Source of the DNA: Synechococcus sp. PCC 7502
Lineage (GTDB): Bacteria; Cyanobacteriota; Cyanobacteriia; Pseudanabaenales; Pseudanabaenaceae
NCBI RefSeq assembly: GCF_000317085.1
Contig: NC_019702.1
Span: 2,262,394 to 2,326,393, forward strand
Direction: 5' to 3'
DNA: 64,000 nucleotides
The position numbers and the translations under genes are program-made. Position 1 is the first letter of the stretch. Every line of letters starts with the position of its first letter. Positions 33,584-42,622 of the stretch are shown here, one piece after another. Below the pieces are notes generated by a model that saw only the letters and a program-made list of their open reading frames with translations, made no database searches and was not told the DNA's origin.

Positions 33584-35311
33584 ATGATTGATCCTATGAT
33601 TTCTCTCGCTTTTTCGATACACAGTAATAAAGGAGTCTATGCCCTTTTATTAGGTTCAGGGGTTTCTCGATCTGCGGGAATACCAACTGGTTGGGAGGTA
33701 GTTTTAGATCTCATTAAAAAGCTGGCAGTTCTTGATAATCAAATCTGTGATGATCCTGCGGCTTGGTACAGAGAAAAATTTGACAAGGAGCCTGATTATT
33801 CTGAATTGCTGGAGAATCTTGCTAAAACCCCATCTGAGAGGAGCAAACTTCTTAGAGGATATTTTGAGCCTACTGAGGAAGAGCGAGAAGAAGGAAAGAA
33901 ATTACCGACACTTGCACATAAATCAATAGCCGAGCTGGTTTCTAGTGGTCATATTAAAGTAATTCTAACTACCAACTTCGATCATCTTATGGAAGATGCT
34001 TTGAGGGCTATTGGTATTGAACCCACTGTAATCAGTACCATTGATGCAATTGATGGAGCATTTCCCCTTATTCATACACCATGTACAGTGATTAAGGTGA
34101 ATGGCGATTACTTAGATAGTCGAATTAGAAATACTCCAGATGAATTAGCACAGTATGATGATCGCCTAAATAGGCTACTAGATAGAGTATTTGATGATTT
34201 TGGACTAATCGTCTGTGGATGGTCGGCTGATTATGATATTGCTTTAAGAGCAGCGATCGAAAGATGCCCAAATCGAAGGTTTACAAACTATTGGTCGGTT
34301 AGGAGTGAATTGCGAGAAGATGCCAAGCGATTAATTAATTTCAGAAAAGCTGAAGTAATTAACAATTATGATGCAGATTCTTTCTTTCAAGAACTTGCAG
34401 AAAAGGTTTCCGCTTTAAGTGAATTTGATAAACCGCACCCTCTATCAGCTAAAGTTGCTGTTGCTACCTTAAAAAAATATATTCCTGAAGATCGTTATAT
34501 AATTCGCCTTCATGACTTAGTTCAAGAAGAAACGGAGAAACTTCATAGTTCTCTATCTCCTGACAATTTTCCTTTAGGGATTGAATTCGGTAAAGATGAA
34601 TTTATTAAAAGAGTTAAACATTATGAATCTCTAGTTGAAATTCCTTTAGCATTGATGGCAATAGGATGCTACTGGGGTAACGAAAAGCATGAATCAATTT
34701 GGGCAAAATGTCTCGAAAGAATTGCTAATCCACTATCATATATCTCCTATAGTTCGTATTGTCTAGAATGGAAGAATTTGAGCTACTACCCCTCACTTTT
34801 ACTGTTTTATGCTGGAGGTATAGCTGCGATCGCTGCTGGAAGATTTAGAAACTTGAACATTCTTATGACTCAACAGACTAATAGAAGTGTAAAACCCTTG
34901 GCATTATATCTAAATACCTATTCAGTTATAAATAGGGATACTTGGAACCAGATTTATGGAACAAATTTTTATACACCTATAAGTGATCACCTCTATGATC
35001 TACTTCGAGCCACTTTTCAAGAATTACTTCCCGAAGATAGCTACTATCAAAAATACTTTGATTGTTTTGAGTATCTATTAGCACTGACCTATGCTGATCT
35101 CTCGATAAAGGCAAATAACTCTTGCGATTGGGTTCCAATGGGAAGTTTTATGTGGCGAGGCGGTATAGATAAAGAGATTGAAATGGAAGTTAAAGAGTCT
35201 AACTCAAATTGGGCACCCCTTAAAGCTGGAATGTTTGAAGGTTCAATGCAACGTTTTCAGTCTGCAAAAGCTATTTGTGATCGGATTATACCTAAATCGC
35301 CGTTCATATAA
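33584..35311 (+). CDS. SIR2-like NAD-binding protein with helical C-terminus
   Basis: This protein has 575 residues. The SIR2 fold occupies about 1-270: ALLLGSGVSRSAGIPTGW (NAD-binding loop), ILTTNFDHLMED with Asn131 and Asp133, and TVIKVNGDYLDSRIRNT near 168-184. SIR2-like NADases of defence systems carry His-Gly in the last motif. Here the His position is Asn173 (codon at 34100). The remaining 300 residues are helical, with no recognised domain, and may be a sensor. A GAGG ribosome-binding site precedes the ATG. It is probably an NAD-binding or NAD-degrading effector, but the Asn leaves activity in doubt. Confidence 0.7.
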   Translation: MIDPMISLAFSIHSNKGVYALLLGSGVSRSAGIPTGWEVVLDLIKKLAVLDNQICDDPAAWYREKFDKEPDYSELLENLAKTPSERSKLLRGYFEPTEEEREEGKKLPTLAHKSIAELVSSGHIKVILTTNFDHLMEDALRAIGIEPTVISTIDAIDGAFPLIHTPCTVIKVNGDYLDSRIRNTPDELAQYDDRLNRLLDRVFDDFGLIVCGWSADYDIALRAAIERCPNRRFTNYWSVRSELREDAKRLINFRKAEVINNYDADSFFQELAEKVSALSEFDKPHPLSAKVAVATLKKYIPEDRYIIRLHDLVQEETEKLHSSLSPDNFPLGIEFGKDEFIKRVKHYESLVEIPLALMAIGCYWGNEKHESIWAKCLERIANPLSYISYSSYCLEWKNLSYYPSLLLFYAGGIAAIAAGRFRNLNILMTQQTNRSVKPLALYLNTYSVINRDTWNQIYGTNFYTPISDHLYDLLRATFQELLPEDSYYQKYFDCFEYLLALTYADLSIKANNSCDWVPMGSFMWRGGIDKEIEMEVKESNSNWAPLKAGMFEGSMQRFQSAKAICDRIIPKSPFI

Positions 35312-35387
35312 CTACTTAAGACAATTTCATAATTCGAGACTTGAAATAAATCACACATCAATTAGCAATTAAATACGCATCAAAACT

Positions 35388-36431
35388 ATGAATACCAAAA
35401 CTATTACTCAATTTCCCATTCCTAACTTCTTCGATCGCGCTAAAGTCGGTGAGGTCTGGCGAGTTCCCTATCAAGATCGAGCAGTACAGGCAGAAACATG
35501 GGCAAAACAGCAACGGATTCTCCCTGCGGCAAAGGATAAAACTCGGATTTGCTTGATGGCGATCGATGTTCAGAATACTTTCTGCATTCCCAACTATGAA
35601 TTATTTGTGGGCGGGCGATCGGGGATGGGGGCAGTTGATGACAATATCCGTCTTTGTGAATTTATCTATCGCAACTTGGGCGTAATTACCGAAATTGCCC
35701 CAACAATGGATACCCATACCGCCATGCAGATTTTTCACCCTACCTTTTGGATCAACGATAATGGCGAACATCCCATTCCGATCGCTACGATAATTACTCT
35801 AGATGATGTTAAACAAGGCAAATGGAAAGTCAATCCTGCTGTGTCTTATAGTTTAGCTAGAGGCAACTACATGGCAATCCAAAGACACGCCCTCCACTAT
35901 GTCCAAAAGCTTAGCGATAATGGCAAATATCCCTTAATTATCTGGTGCTATCACTCCATGCTGGGTGGAATCGGTCACGCTTTGGTTTCGGCAGTGGAAG
36001 AAGCAATGTTCTTTCATAACCTGGTGCGGCATAGTCAGACTAATTTTGAGATTAAAGGCGGGAATCCCCTGACTGAGAACTATTCGGTATTACGTCCTGA
36101 AGTAATGGATGGTTCCGATGGCAGACCGATCGCTCAAAAAAATGCACGGTTTATTCAAAAACTTCTGGAATTTGATGCTGTAATTATTGCTGGTCAAGCT
36201 AAAAGTCACTGTGTGGCATGGACGATTGATGATTTACTTTCCGAGATTATGGCTCAAGACCCCAAACTGGCAAAAAAAGTCTATCTATTAGAGGATTGCA
36301 CTTCACCTGTGGTTGTACCTGGGGTTGTGGATTTTACTCCCCAAGCTGATGCTGCGTTCCAACGCTTTGCTGATGCAGGAATGCACCTAATTAAGTCCAC
36401 CGATCCTATTCAAAATTGGATATCTATATGA
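35388..36431 (+). CDS. Isochorismatase/nicotinamidase-family hydrolase
   Basis: This protein has 347 residues, much longer than the roughly 200 of PncA. The Asp of the triad is in MAIDVQNTFC, a metal-site-like DTHTAMQIFHPTFW lies near 105, and the nucleophilic Cys is in IIAGQAKSHCVAWTIDDL. A long insert separates the first two from the last. The family splits amides such as nicotinamide or related substrates. In this operon, nicotinamide released by NAD cleavage is the natural guess. The extended N-terminus (residues 1-50) and the insert are unusual and could define another substrate. Confidence 0.75.
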   Translation: MNTKTITQFPIPNFFDRAKVGEVWRVPYQDRAVQAETWAKQQRILPAAKDKTRICLMAIDVQNTFCIPNYELFVGGRSGMGAVDDNIRLCEFIYRNLGVITEIAPTMDTHTAMQIFHPTFWINDNGEHPIPIATIITLDDVKQGKWKVNPAVSYSLARGNYMAIQRHALHYVQKLSDNGKYPLIIWCYHSMLGGIGHALVSAVEEAMFFHNLVRHSQTNFEIKGGNPLTENYSVLRPEVMDGSDGRPIAQKNARFIQKLLEFDAVIIAGQAKSHCVAWTIDDLLSEIMAQDPKLAKKVYLLEDCTSPVVVPGVVDFTPQADAAFQRFADAGMHLIKSTDPIQNWISI

Positions 36432-36489
36432 ACTATAAACCTTCAGGGCGTGAGATTAAAATTAGGAAATTATTAAATCAGGAGGAAGT

Positions 36490-37260
36490 ATGTTAGGAGC
36501 GATCGCAGGTGACATTATCGGTTCGGTATATGAATTATGGAATATCAAAACTAAAGATTTTCCACTCTTTAAATTCGGCTCCCACTTTAGTGATGATTCT
36601 GCTCTGACTGTGGCGATCGCTGATAGTATCTTGCATGGACAAAGCTATCAACAAAACCTAAGAAGATATTTTCGCCGCTATCCACTCGCAGGATTTGGTA
36701 AAAACTTTACCCTATGGGCTTTATCACCCATGCCAAAACCCTATAATAGTTGGGGTAATGGTTCCGCTATGAGAGTTAGTCCTGTGGGATTTGCTTTTAA
36801 TGACTTAGATACGGTTTTACAAGAAGCAAAGCGAACTGCTGAAGTTACCCACAATCATCCTGAAGGCATTAAGGGGGCGCAAGCAACAGCCTCAGCAATA
36901 TTTCTAGGCAGAACTGGAAAAACCAAAGCTGAAATCAAATCATATATCGAGAATACCTTTGGATATAATTTATCGCGATCGCTAGCTCAAATTCGTCCAA
37001 ATTATAAGTTTGATGTTTCTTGTCAAGGCACAGTTCCGCAGGCAATTATCGCCTTTTTAGAATCCACTGATTTTGAAGATGCCATTCGTAATGCGGTTTC
37101 CCTCGGTGGAGATAGTGACACACTTACTTGTATTACAGGTGGAATCGCTGAAGCTTTTTATGGAGGGGTTCCCGAAGCGATCGCTAAGCAAACCCTTAAT
37201 CATCTTGATCAAAACCTGCGATCGGTAACAGAAAGGTTTAGAGCTAAGTTCCCACTTTGA
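36490..37260 (+). CDS. ADP-ribosylglycohydrolase (DraG-like)
   Basis: This protein has 256 residues and starts MLGAIAGDIIGSVYE, the classic ADP-ribosylglycohydrolase start. Two-metal-site motifs are complete: HFSDDSALTVAIADS and AVSLGGDSDTLTCITGGIAEAFYGG. It removes ADP-ribose from modified proteins or nucleic acids or hydrolyses related ADP-ribose conjugates. A GGAGG ribosome-binding site precedes the ATG. Its neighbours suggest that the cell modifies a target with ADP-ribose and this enzyme reverses it. The transferase is not visible in the window. Confidence 0.88.
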   Translation: MLGAIAGDIIGSVYELWNIKTKDFPLFKFGSHFSDDSALTVAIADSILHGQSYQQNLRRYFRRYPLAGFGKNFTLWALSPMPKPYNSWGNGSAMRVSPVGFAFNDLDTVLQEAKRTAEVTHNHPEGIKGAQATASAIFLGRTGKTKAEIKSYIENTFGYNLSRSLAQIRPNYKFDVSCQGTVPQAIIAFLESTDFEDAIRNAVSLGGDSDTLTCITGGIAEAFYGGVPEAIAKQTLNHLDQNLRSVTERFRAKFPL

Positions 37261-37310
37261 TTTTTTCTCTCATTAATTACTTATTCCCAAGTCAACTTAA
37301 GGATAAAAAT

Positions 37311-38084
37311 ATGAACACTCCCAATATTAACGATCTATTCCAATCTGCCCACGATGACGGACTGCTCTCCAATGCCTCCATGCAGGCTCTGAATGTATTT
37401 GATATTGGGGCTCAGATTCAAGCAGGACTGGGTATTTATGTCGATGATGTCATAGCAAGTGAAGTTGTGTTAGTCACAATTATGCCCGATGATTCTGGGT
37501 CTATTTCCTCTGGAGGTAATACCCAAGCGGTGCGTGGTGGTCACAATTCTGTTTTAGATGCTCTCGCTGCTTCTAATCAAAAAGATAATATTCTTGTCCA
37601 TAATCGTTATCTCAATGGCAATGTCTTATACCCTTACTGCCCTCTGGATCAATCTATACGCATGGATACTAAAAACTATCATCCGAATCAGGGTACGCCC
37701 CTCTATGATCAGGTTGTCGTGCTTTTAGGAACCGTGCTGGCAAAATCTCAAGAATTTTCTGATAATGGTGTACCCGTGAGAACTGTAACCCTTTTAATTA
37801 CCGATGGGGCGGACTGTCATTCTACTCGTGCTTCTGCTAAAACAGTGGCGGCGATCGCTAAAGATATGCAAATGGCAGAAAACCATATTATTGCGGCTAT
37901 GGGTATTAATGATGGCTATACGGATTTTCGGCAGATATTTAAAGACATGGGGATTAGCGATCGCTGGATTCTCACCCCTGGGAATAGTGACACTGAAATC
38001 CGTCAAGCTTTTCAAGTATTTTCGCAGTCAGCCGTAAGGGTTAGCCAAGGCGCAACTGGTCTAGGCGGCTTTGGGAATCCGTAG
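37311..38084 (+). CDS. vWA-domain protein (TerY-P-like triad)
   Basis: This protein has 257 residues from the ATG at 37311, chosen for its AAGG site and the normal domain start; an earlier frame start at 37257 overlaps the upstream stop. The metal-ion-dependent adhesion site is complete: MPDDSGSISSGG (DxSxS), QGTPLYDQ (Thr), and LITDGADCHS (Asp). Between them are VLDALAASNQKDNILVH and a C-terminal Gly-rich tail. It is the probable target of the operon kinase and phosphatase. The last 57 residues are duplicated, with divergence, in a gene fragment at 44.2 kb. Confidence 0.8.
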   Translation: MNTPNINDLFQSAHDDGLLSNASMQALNVFDIGAQIQAGLGIYVDDVIASEVVLVTIMPDDSGSISSGGNTQAVRGGHNSVLDALAASNQKDNILVHNRYLNGNVLYPYCPLDQSIRMDTKNYHPNQGTPLYDQVVVLLGTVLAKSQEFSDNGVPVRTVTLLITDGADCHSTRASAKTVAAIAKDMQMAENHIIAAMGINDGYTDFRQIFKDMGISDRWILTPGNSDTEIRQAFQVFSQSAVRVSQGATGLGGFGNP

Positions 38085-38196
38085 ATGATCTAGGTTCCAA
38101 ATTCCCATCCCAGCACATAGTCACCAGATAGAGCAGTTTGAGAAATCACTTCTAAAAGTTGAGCAACATCTTGGCGTTCTAAGTCTGAATTTTTAG

Positions 38197-38328
38197 TGTC
38201 TGCAATCAATCGGTTTTGATGCTTATGATTTGCAGATCGCTTTGGCAAATAATTTAATTTTGGTGACACAAAATACAAGAGAGTTTAAGCGTGTGGATGG
38301 GTTACAACTTGAGGATTGGGAAGTATAA
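38197..38328 (+). pseudogene. 3' fragment of a VapC/PIN-domain toxin gene
   Basis: The plus-strand frame reads DAYDLQIALANNLILVTQNTREFKRVDGLQLEDW before its stop. This is the familiar C-terminal third of VapC (D-x2-IA, NL-LVT-NTREF-RV-GL--EDW). No start codon or N-terminal PIN core precedes it, so it is a remnant. It lies between the vWA gene and the TrlF-like gene and marks the region as a site of repeated insertion. Confidence 0.65.
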
Positions 38329-38419
38329 ATCCCAGAGATATTAATTTTTATAATCTATCGTAAGAACCGAAATAAGGATTTCCTGATAATTCTGCGAAAT
38401 ATTTACTTAATAAATTCAC

Positions 38420-38439
38420 ACCTAAAGATATTTTTAGGT
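38420..38439. repeat. Perfect 7+6+7 inverted repeat upstream of the TrlF-like gene
   Basis: ACCTAAA-N6-TTTAGGT lies about 105 bp before the ATG of the PHP-SMC gene. No T run follows, so an operator is more likely than a terminator. The rest of 38329-38544 shows no gene. Confidence 0.5.
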
Positions 38440-38544
38440 AGTAAAGTAATACTCAAAGGGGCAATTTTGTTGTGACGCTCGCGCGACTCACAAACCTGAT
38501 GCTTTCTTTAAGAGTCCAGAAATTGCATTTACTTAAATTACTAT

Positions 38545-41500
38545 ATGTCAGGCAATCCACGCGGTTCACTCTGGAATAAATGGGATCTTCATGTTCATAC
38601 TCCTTTATCCATTGTTCAAAACTATGGCGGAGATGATGACGCAACTTGGGAACAATTCTTTACTGATATAGAGCGGTTGCCTGAAGAGTTTAAGGTTATT
38701 GGGGTAAACGATTATATATTTATTGATGGACACAAAAGGGTTTTACGGGCTCATGAAAATGGAAGAATGGCAAATATTAAATTGTTTTTGCCTGTTATTG
38801 AGCTTCGATTAGATAAATTTGGTCAAAGTGGAGGAAAGTTAAGCTGTGTAAATTACCATATTATTTTCTCTAACGAGGTGAAATTAGAGGATATTCAAGA
38901 AAATTTTCTGAATAGACTCTCTAAAAGGTATGCCCCATCTATATCTTCTGAATGTGAAGTCTTTGCTAAAAGGGAAAGTCTTATAGATTTTGGCAAGAAA
39001 ATGTATGAGGCTACTCCAGATAGGAAAAAAGCCAATGAAGACGAGAAGGGTCAATCTCCTGAAAAGAGCGACAAAGAACTATTAGAGATTGGCTTCAATA
39101 ACTTTCATCTTAGTATAGAAACAATTTCAAATGGCTTAAAATCATTATGTTTTGAGTCTAAGTTTTTAACCGCAGTGGGGAAAGCTGAATGGGAAGACAT
39201 TCGATGGGGTGAATACGGACAAGGTGCTGCAGAGAAAAAAACTATCATAAATAATGTTCATTTTGTGTTTACATCTGCAAAAACAATAGATGCTGCAATT
39301 AGATCAAAAAAATCATTGTTTGAAGAAAAGGTTAATGATTTATTGTTTGATTGCAGTGACGCTCACTATTTTTCTGATCACCCCACAGACCCCATAAAAA
39401 AAGTACACAATCGAATTGGCAAATGCTTTACGTGGATTAAAGCTGATTTGACTTTTGCAGGTTTAAAGATGGCTTTAAAGGAAGCAGAAGAAAGGTGCTA
39501 TCTAGGGGAAAAACCAGACATCATTAGTCGAGTAAAGTCCAATAAAACAAAGTATATAAAATCAATATCTATTCAGAAAATTGATAAATCAAGTATAGGA
39601 GAGTCTTGGTTTGACAATGTTTCTATTCCATTTAATCACGGACTTATTACAATTATAGGCAATAAGGGCAATGGCAAAAGTGCTTTAACAGATATAATTG
39701 CATTACTCTCTAATCACTCTAGTGGATTTAGTTTTCTTACTAAAGATAAATTTCGCAATCCTAAAGACAATAAAGCAAAACATTTTGAAGCTAGTTTAAC
39801 TTGGGAAGATGGAAATACAACACTTTTACTAAACCTGAATGACTCATTTCCAAATAATTCTGCCACTAAAGTAAAATATATTCCGCAAGATTTTTTTGAG
39901 ACAGTTTGTAACGAAACAAATGTCTCCATCCAAAGTCAATTTGGAAAAGAGCTAAAGGATGTAATTTTTTCTCATGTTCCCTATGACGAGAGAAATAATT
40001 GTGATTCTTTGGATGACTTGATTAGTTATCGTACAAATGAAATTAGTAAAAACCTTGATGATTTACGAGCAGAATTAAAAGCAATTAACAGAGATATTGT
40101 AAATTTAGAGAAGTTCATTTCAGATGAATATAGACAAAATATCAATAATAAACTAAGTGAAAAACAAAGTGAATTAGAATCTCGTCGACAAAATCAGCCA
40201 TCAGAAAAATCTAAGCCACAAACAAATAATGATCTTCAGTCTGAGATTGAGAAATTGCAGAAAGAGATTGATTTTTTGGCGGCAAGTATTAAGCAATCAG
40301 AAATTCAGTTAACAAAACAGAAAAATCTCAAGGTTCAAATTGATAAAGCCTTTTTAAAATTAGATAAATTTGAGAGAGATTACAAAAATCTTGAAGATGA
40401 GTGGGAAAAGGACTGTATTTTGATTGAATTAAAAATTCATGACATTATAAAGCTAGAAATAGACAAGAAGAAACTGGAAACAAAAAAAGAACTATGTCTA
40501 AAAACGATTGAAGACATCACTCAAGAATTGAAAGTTAAGCAAAGACAAAAGCTTGATTACGAAGAAAATATCAAATTAAAAAAAGAAACATTAAATGAGC
40601 CAGAAAAAAATTATCAGGCTTCCTTAGCACAGTTTCAAGAATGGCAAAACAAAGAAAAAGTTCTCATTGGTTCTTGCGATGAATCTGAGTCAGTTGAATA
40701 TTATCAGGGATTATTGGATAAAGCCCAAAATATTTTCCCTAGTCAACTGCAAGATGAGAAAAATAAAAGATTAGAGAAATCTAAAGAAATATTCTGTTTT
40801 ATAGAGAAGTTGGTTAATCTTTATAAAGAATTGTATAAGCCAGTTCAGGATTTTATTGATAGTAATGATTTATTAAAGCAAGAATACAGATTGACTTTTG
40901 AAGTCTCGATAATTATCAATAAATTTCATGATAAGTTCTTTGAGTATATCAATCAGAGTGTTAAAGGTACTTTCAGAGGTTCTTCTGAAGGACATACCAA
41001 ACTTTCTAGCATTATCGAGTCGTCTAAATTCGATCAAGAAGACGATGTTAAAACATTTTTGACAGAAATCATCCATAGGCTTGAGTTTGAGGACAGACAC
41101 ACTGATAAACCTGTAAAGATAGAAAAGCAACTGAAAACTACTAAAAATTTAGAAGATCTCTACAATTTTTTGTTTGCTCTTGAATATCTTGAACCAACAT
41201 ACTCACTTAAGCTTAGTGGGAAGGAAATCAAACAACTTTCCCCTGGTGAGCGAGGTGCTTTACTATTAATTTTCTATCTATTGGTAGACAAGTCTAATAT
41301 TCCTATCATCATTGATCAACCAGAGCATAACTTAGATGGTGAGTCAGTTTATAGGCTTTTACTCCCATGTGTCAGGGAAGCAAAAACAAGACGGCAAGTT
41401 TTTATGGTTACGCACAATCCTAATCTTGCTGTCGTTTGTGATGCTGAACAGGTTATTCATTCGGATATTGACAAGAAAAATGGAAACTTAGTAACTTATA

Positions 41501-41604
41501 CTTCTGGATCGCTTGAAAACCCTGATATCAATCAGAAGGTTATTAACGTCTTAGAAGGTACTCTTCCAGCATTCAAGAACCGTGAGTCAAAATATCGGAT
41601 TTGA
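38545..41604 (+). CDS. TrlF-type PHP domain plus SMC-like ATPase
   Basis: This protein has 1019 residues. The PHP phosphoesterase half has WDLHVHTP at 14-20, GVNDY near 54, EWEDIRWGEYG near 214 and DCSDAHYFSDH near 275, metal-ligand motifs in the usual order. The ATPase half has Walker A IIGNKGNGKSALTDI at about 370. A long coiled coil covers about 490-760, and an ABC signature LSPGERGALLL lies near 900. Walker B PIIIDQPEHNLDG follows near 920, then the H-loop MVTHNPNLAVV. The combination matches TrlF-type proteins found in defence and accessory islands, probably a nucleotide-gated nuclease or phosphoesterase. It is not co-directionally close to a partner gene, so it may work alone. Confidence 0.8.
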   Translation: MSGNPRGSLWNKWDLHVHTPLSIVQNYGGDDDATWEQFFTDIERLPEEFKVIGVNDYIFIDGHKRVLRAHENGRMANIKLFLPVIELRLDKFGQSGGKLSCVNYHIIFSNEVKLEDIQENFLNRLSKRYAPSISSECEVFAKRESLIDFGKKMYEATPDRKKANEDEKGQSPEKSDKELLEIGFNNFHLSIETISNGLKSLCFESKFLTAVGKAEWEDIRWGEYGQGAAEKKTIINNVHFVFTSAKTIDAAIRSKKSLFEEKVNDLLFDCSDAHYFSDHPTDPIKKVHNRIGKCFTWIKADLTFAGLKMALKEAEERCYLGEKPDIISRVKSNKTKYIKSISIQKIDKSSIGESWFDNVSIPFNHGLITIIGNKGNGKSALTDIIALLSNHSSGFSFLTKDKFRNPKDNKAKHFEASLTWEDGNTTLLLNLNDSFPNNSATKVKYIPQDFFETVCNETNVSIQSQFGKELKDVIFSHVPYDERNNCDSLDDLISYRTNEISKNLDDLRAELKAINRDIVNLEKFISDEYRQNINNKLSEKQSELESRRQNQPSEKSKPQTNNDLQSEIEKLQKEIDFLAASIKQSEIQLTKQKNLKVQIDKAFLKLDKFERDYKNLEDEWEKDCILIELKIHDIIKLEIDKKKLETKKELCLKTIEDITQELKVKQRQKLDYEENIKLKKETLNEPEKNYQASLAQFQEWQNKEKVLIGSCDESESVEYYQGLLDKAQNIFPSQLQDEKNKRLEKSKEIFCFIEKLVNLYKELYKPVQDFIDSNDLLKQEYRLTFEVSIIINKFHDKFFEYINQSVKGTFRGSSEGHTKLSSIIESSKFDQEDDVKTFLTEIIHRLEFEDRHTDKPVKIEKQLKTTKNLEDLYNFLFALEYLEPTYSLKLSGKEIKQLSPGERGALLLIFYLLVDKSNIPIIIDQPEHNLDGESVYRLLLPCVREAKTRRQVFMVTHNPNLAVVCDAEQVIHSDIDKKNGNLVTYTSGSLENPDINQKVINVLEGTLPAFKNRESKYRI

Positions 41605-41640
41605 TATACTTCTAGCAAATAAAATTATCAATCAAAAAAA

Positions 41641-41904
41641 ATGCTATCAATCAACCTAGATCGAGAAACAGAAAGCTACTTAGCAGAGATTATTGCTCAA
41701 GAAAATAGCACATCCGAAGAGCTTCTCAAAAAGCTAATCTATCAACATTGGCAGACCCTAAAACCTCGCCAAACCCTCGCCCAAAGAAGAGGTGGACATC
41801 CTAAAAATTTGTTGGAAGATGCCGCCCCTGATGCCTCACTACGCGAAAATCGCAAACAAATTATCCTAGAACACATCCAAAATCATCATCAAAAATCCAA
41901 TTAA
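41641..41904 (+). CDS. Putative antitoxin (VapB-like)
   Basis: This protein has 87 residues. The N-terminal part MLSINLDRETESYLAEIIAQENSTSEELLKKLIYQHW has the strand-helix-helix pattern of ribbon-helix-helix antitoxins, followed by a disordered polar tail that would bind the toxin. Its TAA overlaps the ATG of the toxin gene (TAATG). The toxin gene is broken by an insertion 25 bp downstream, so this antitoxin is now unpaired. Confidence 0.65.
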   Translation: MLSINLDRETESYLAEIIAQENSTSEELLKKLIYQHWQTLKPRQTLAQRRGGHPKNLLEDAAPDASLRENRKQIILEHIQNHHQKSN

Positions 41905-42622
41905 TGAAGGAATATCCGCCCATTATTCGGTAGTGCGTCAAAGTAAAGTAGAGTAGGTGCAAATATTATCCCAAGTCCACTTTCTATTGGTTAAATTAGC
42001 TCTCTGGGCAGCAGTTGTCTTTTTTCGAGAGTGAATCCATATCCAATTAAAAAATGTGACTAATAATCTGACTGCTATTTCAGTCCACTCCCATAACTTG
42101 CTGAATTTATGCTGTCGTCGATGAAATCTACCTGTCTGTTGCCTTAAAATACCATTCGTCCTCTCTATTCTTTGAGTGCGATCTTTGCCGATATAGTGTT
42201 CTACATATTCTGCCAACACTCTCTCATATCCTCCCCACCCATCAGTATTCCAATGCTGGCAATCGGTCTTTCCTAACTATCTCCTCAATTAATTCATCCG
42301 TATGTTTTCCTACTCTTGCCGCTAAAATCAATCCACTATCATTACCTATGCTTACCCCAATCCAACAGTCTCCTGACTCAAGTTCTGTTGGTAAGCAGTT
42401 TTTCTGTTTTTTCCTACGAATGACCACATTTCATCACTACTGATTTCTTCTGTCTCTACTGCTTTAACTTCTTGGTTATGAACTATTTGGGCTTTCTGTG
42501 AGGCTTGTCTAATTATGCTAACCACTGTGTTATATGCTAATCCACTCAATCTTGCTATACCTCGTAAGCTTACTCCTTCACTTTGGCTTTGCAGGACTAA
42601 ATGAATCTTTTCTGCATCTATA

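Noticed and set aside
38090-38278. Minus-strand 62-codon frame after the vWA gene
   Set aside because: It lies opposite the VapC remnant and has no recognisable domain. The plus-strand frame has a clear family match.
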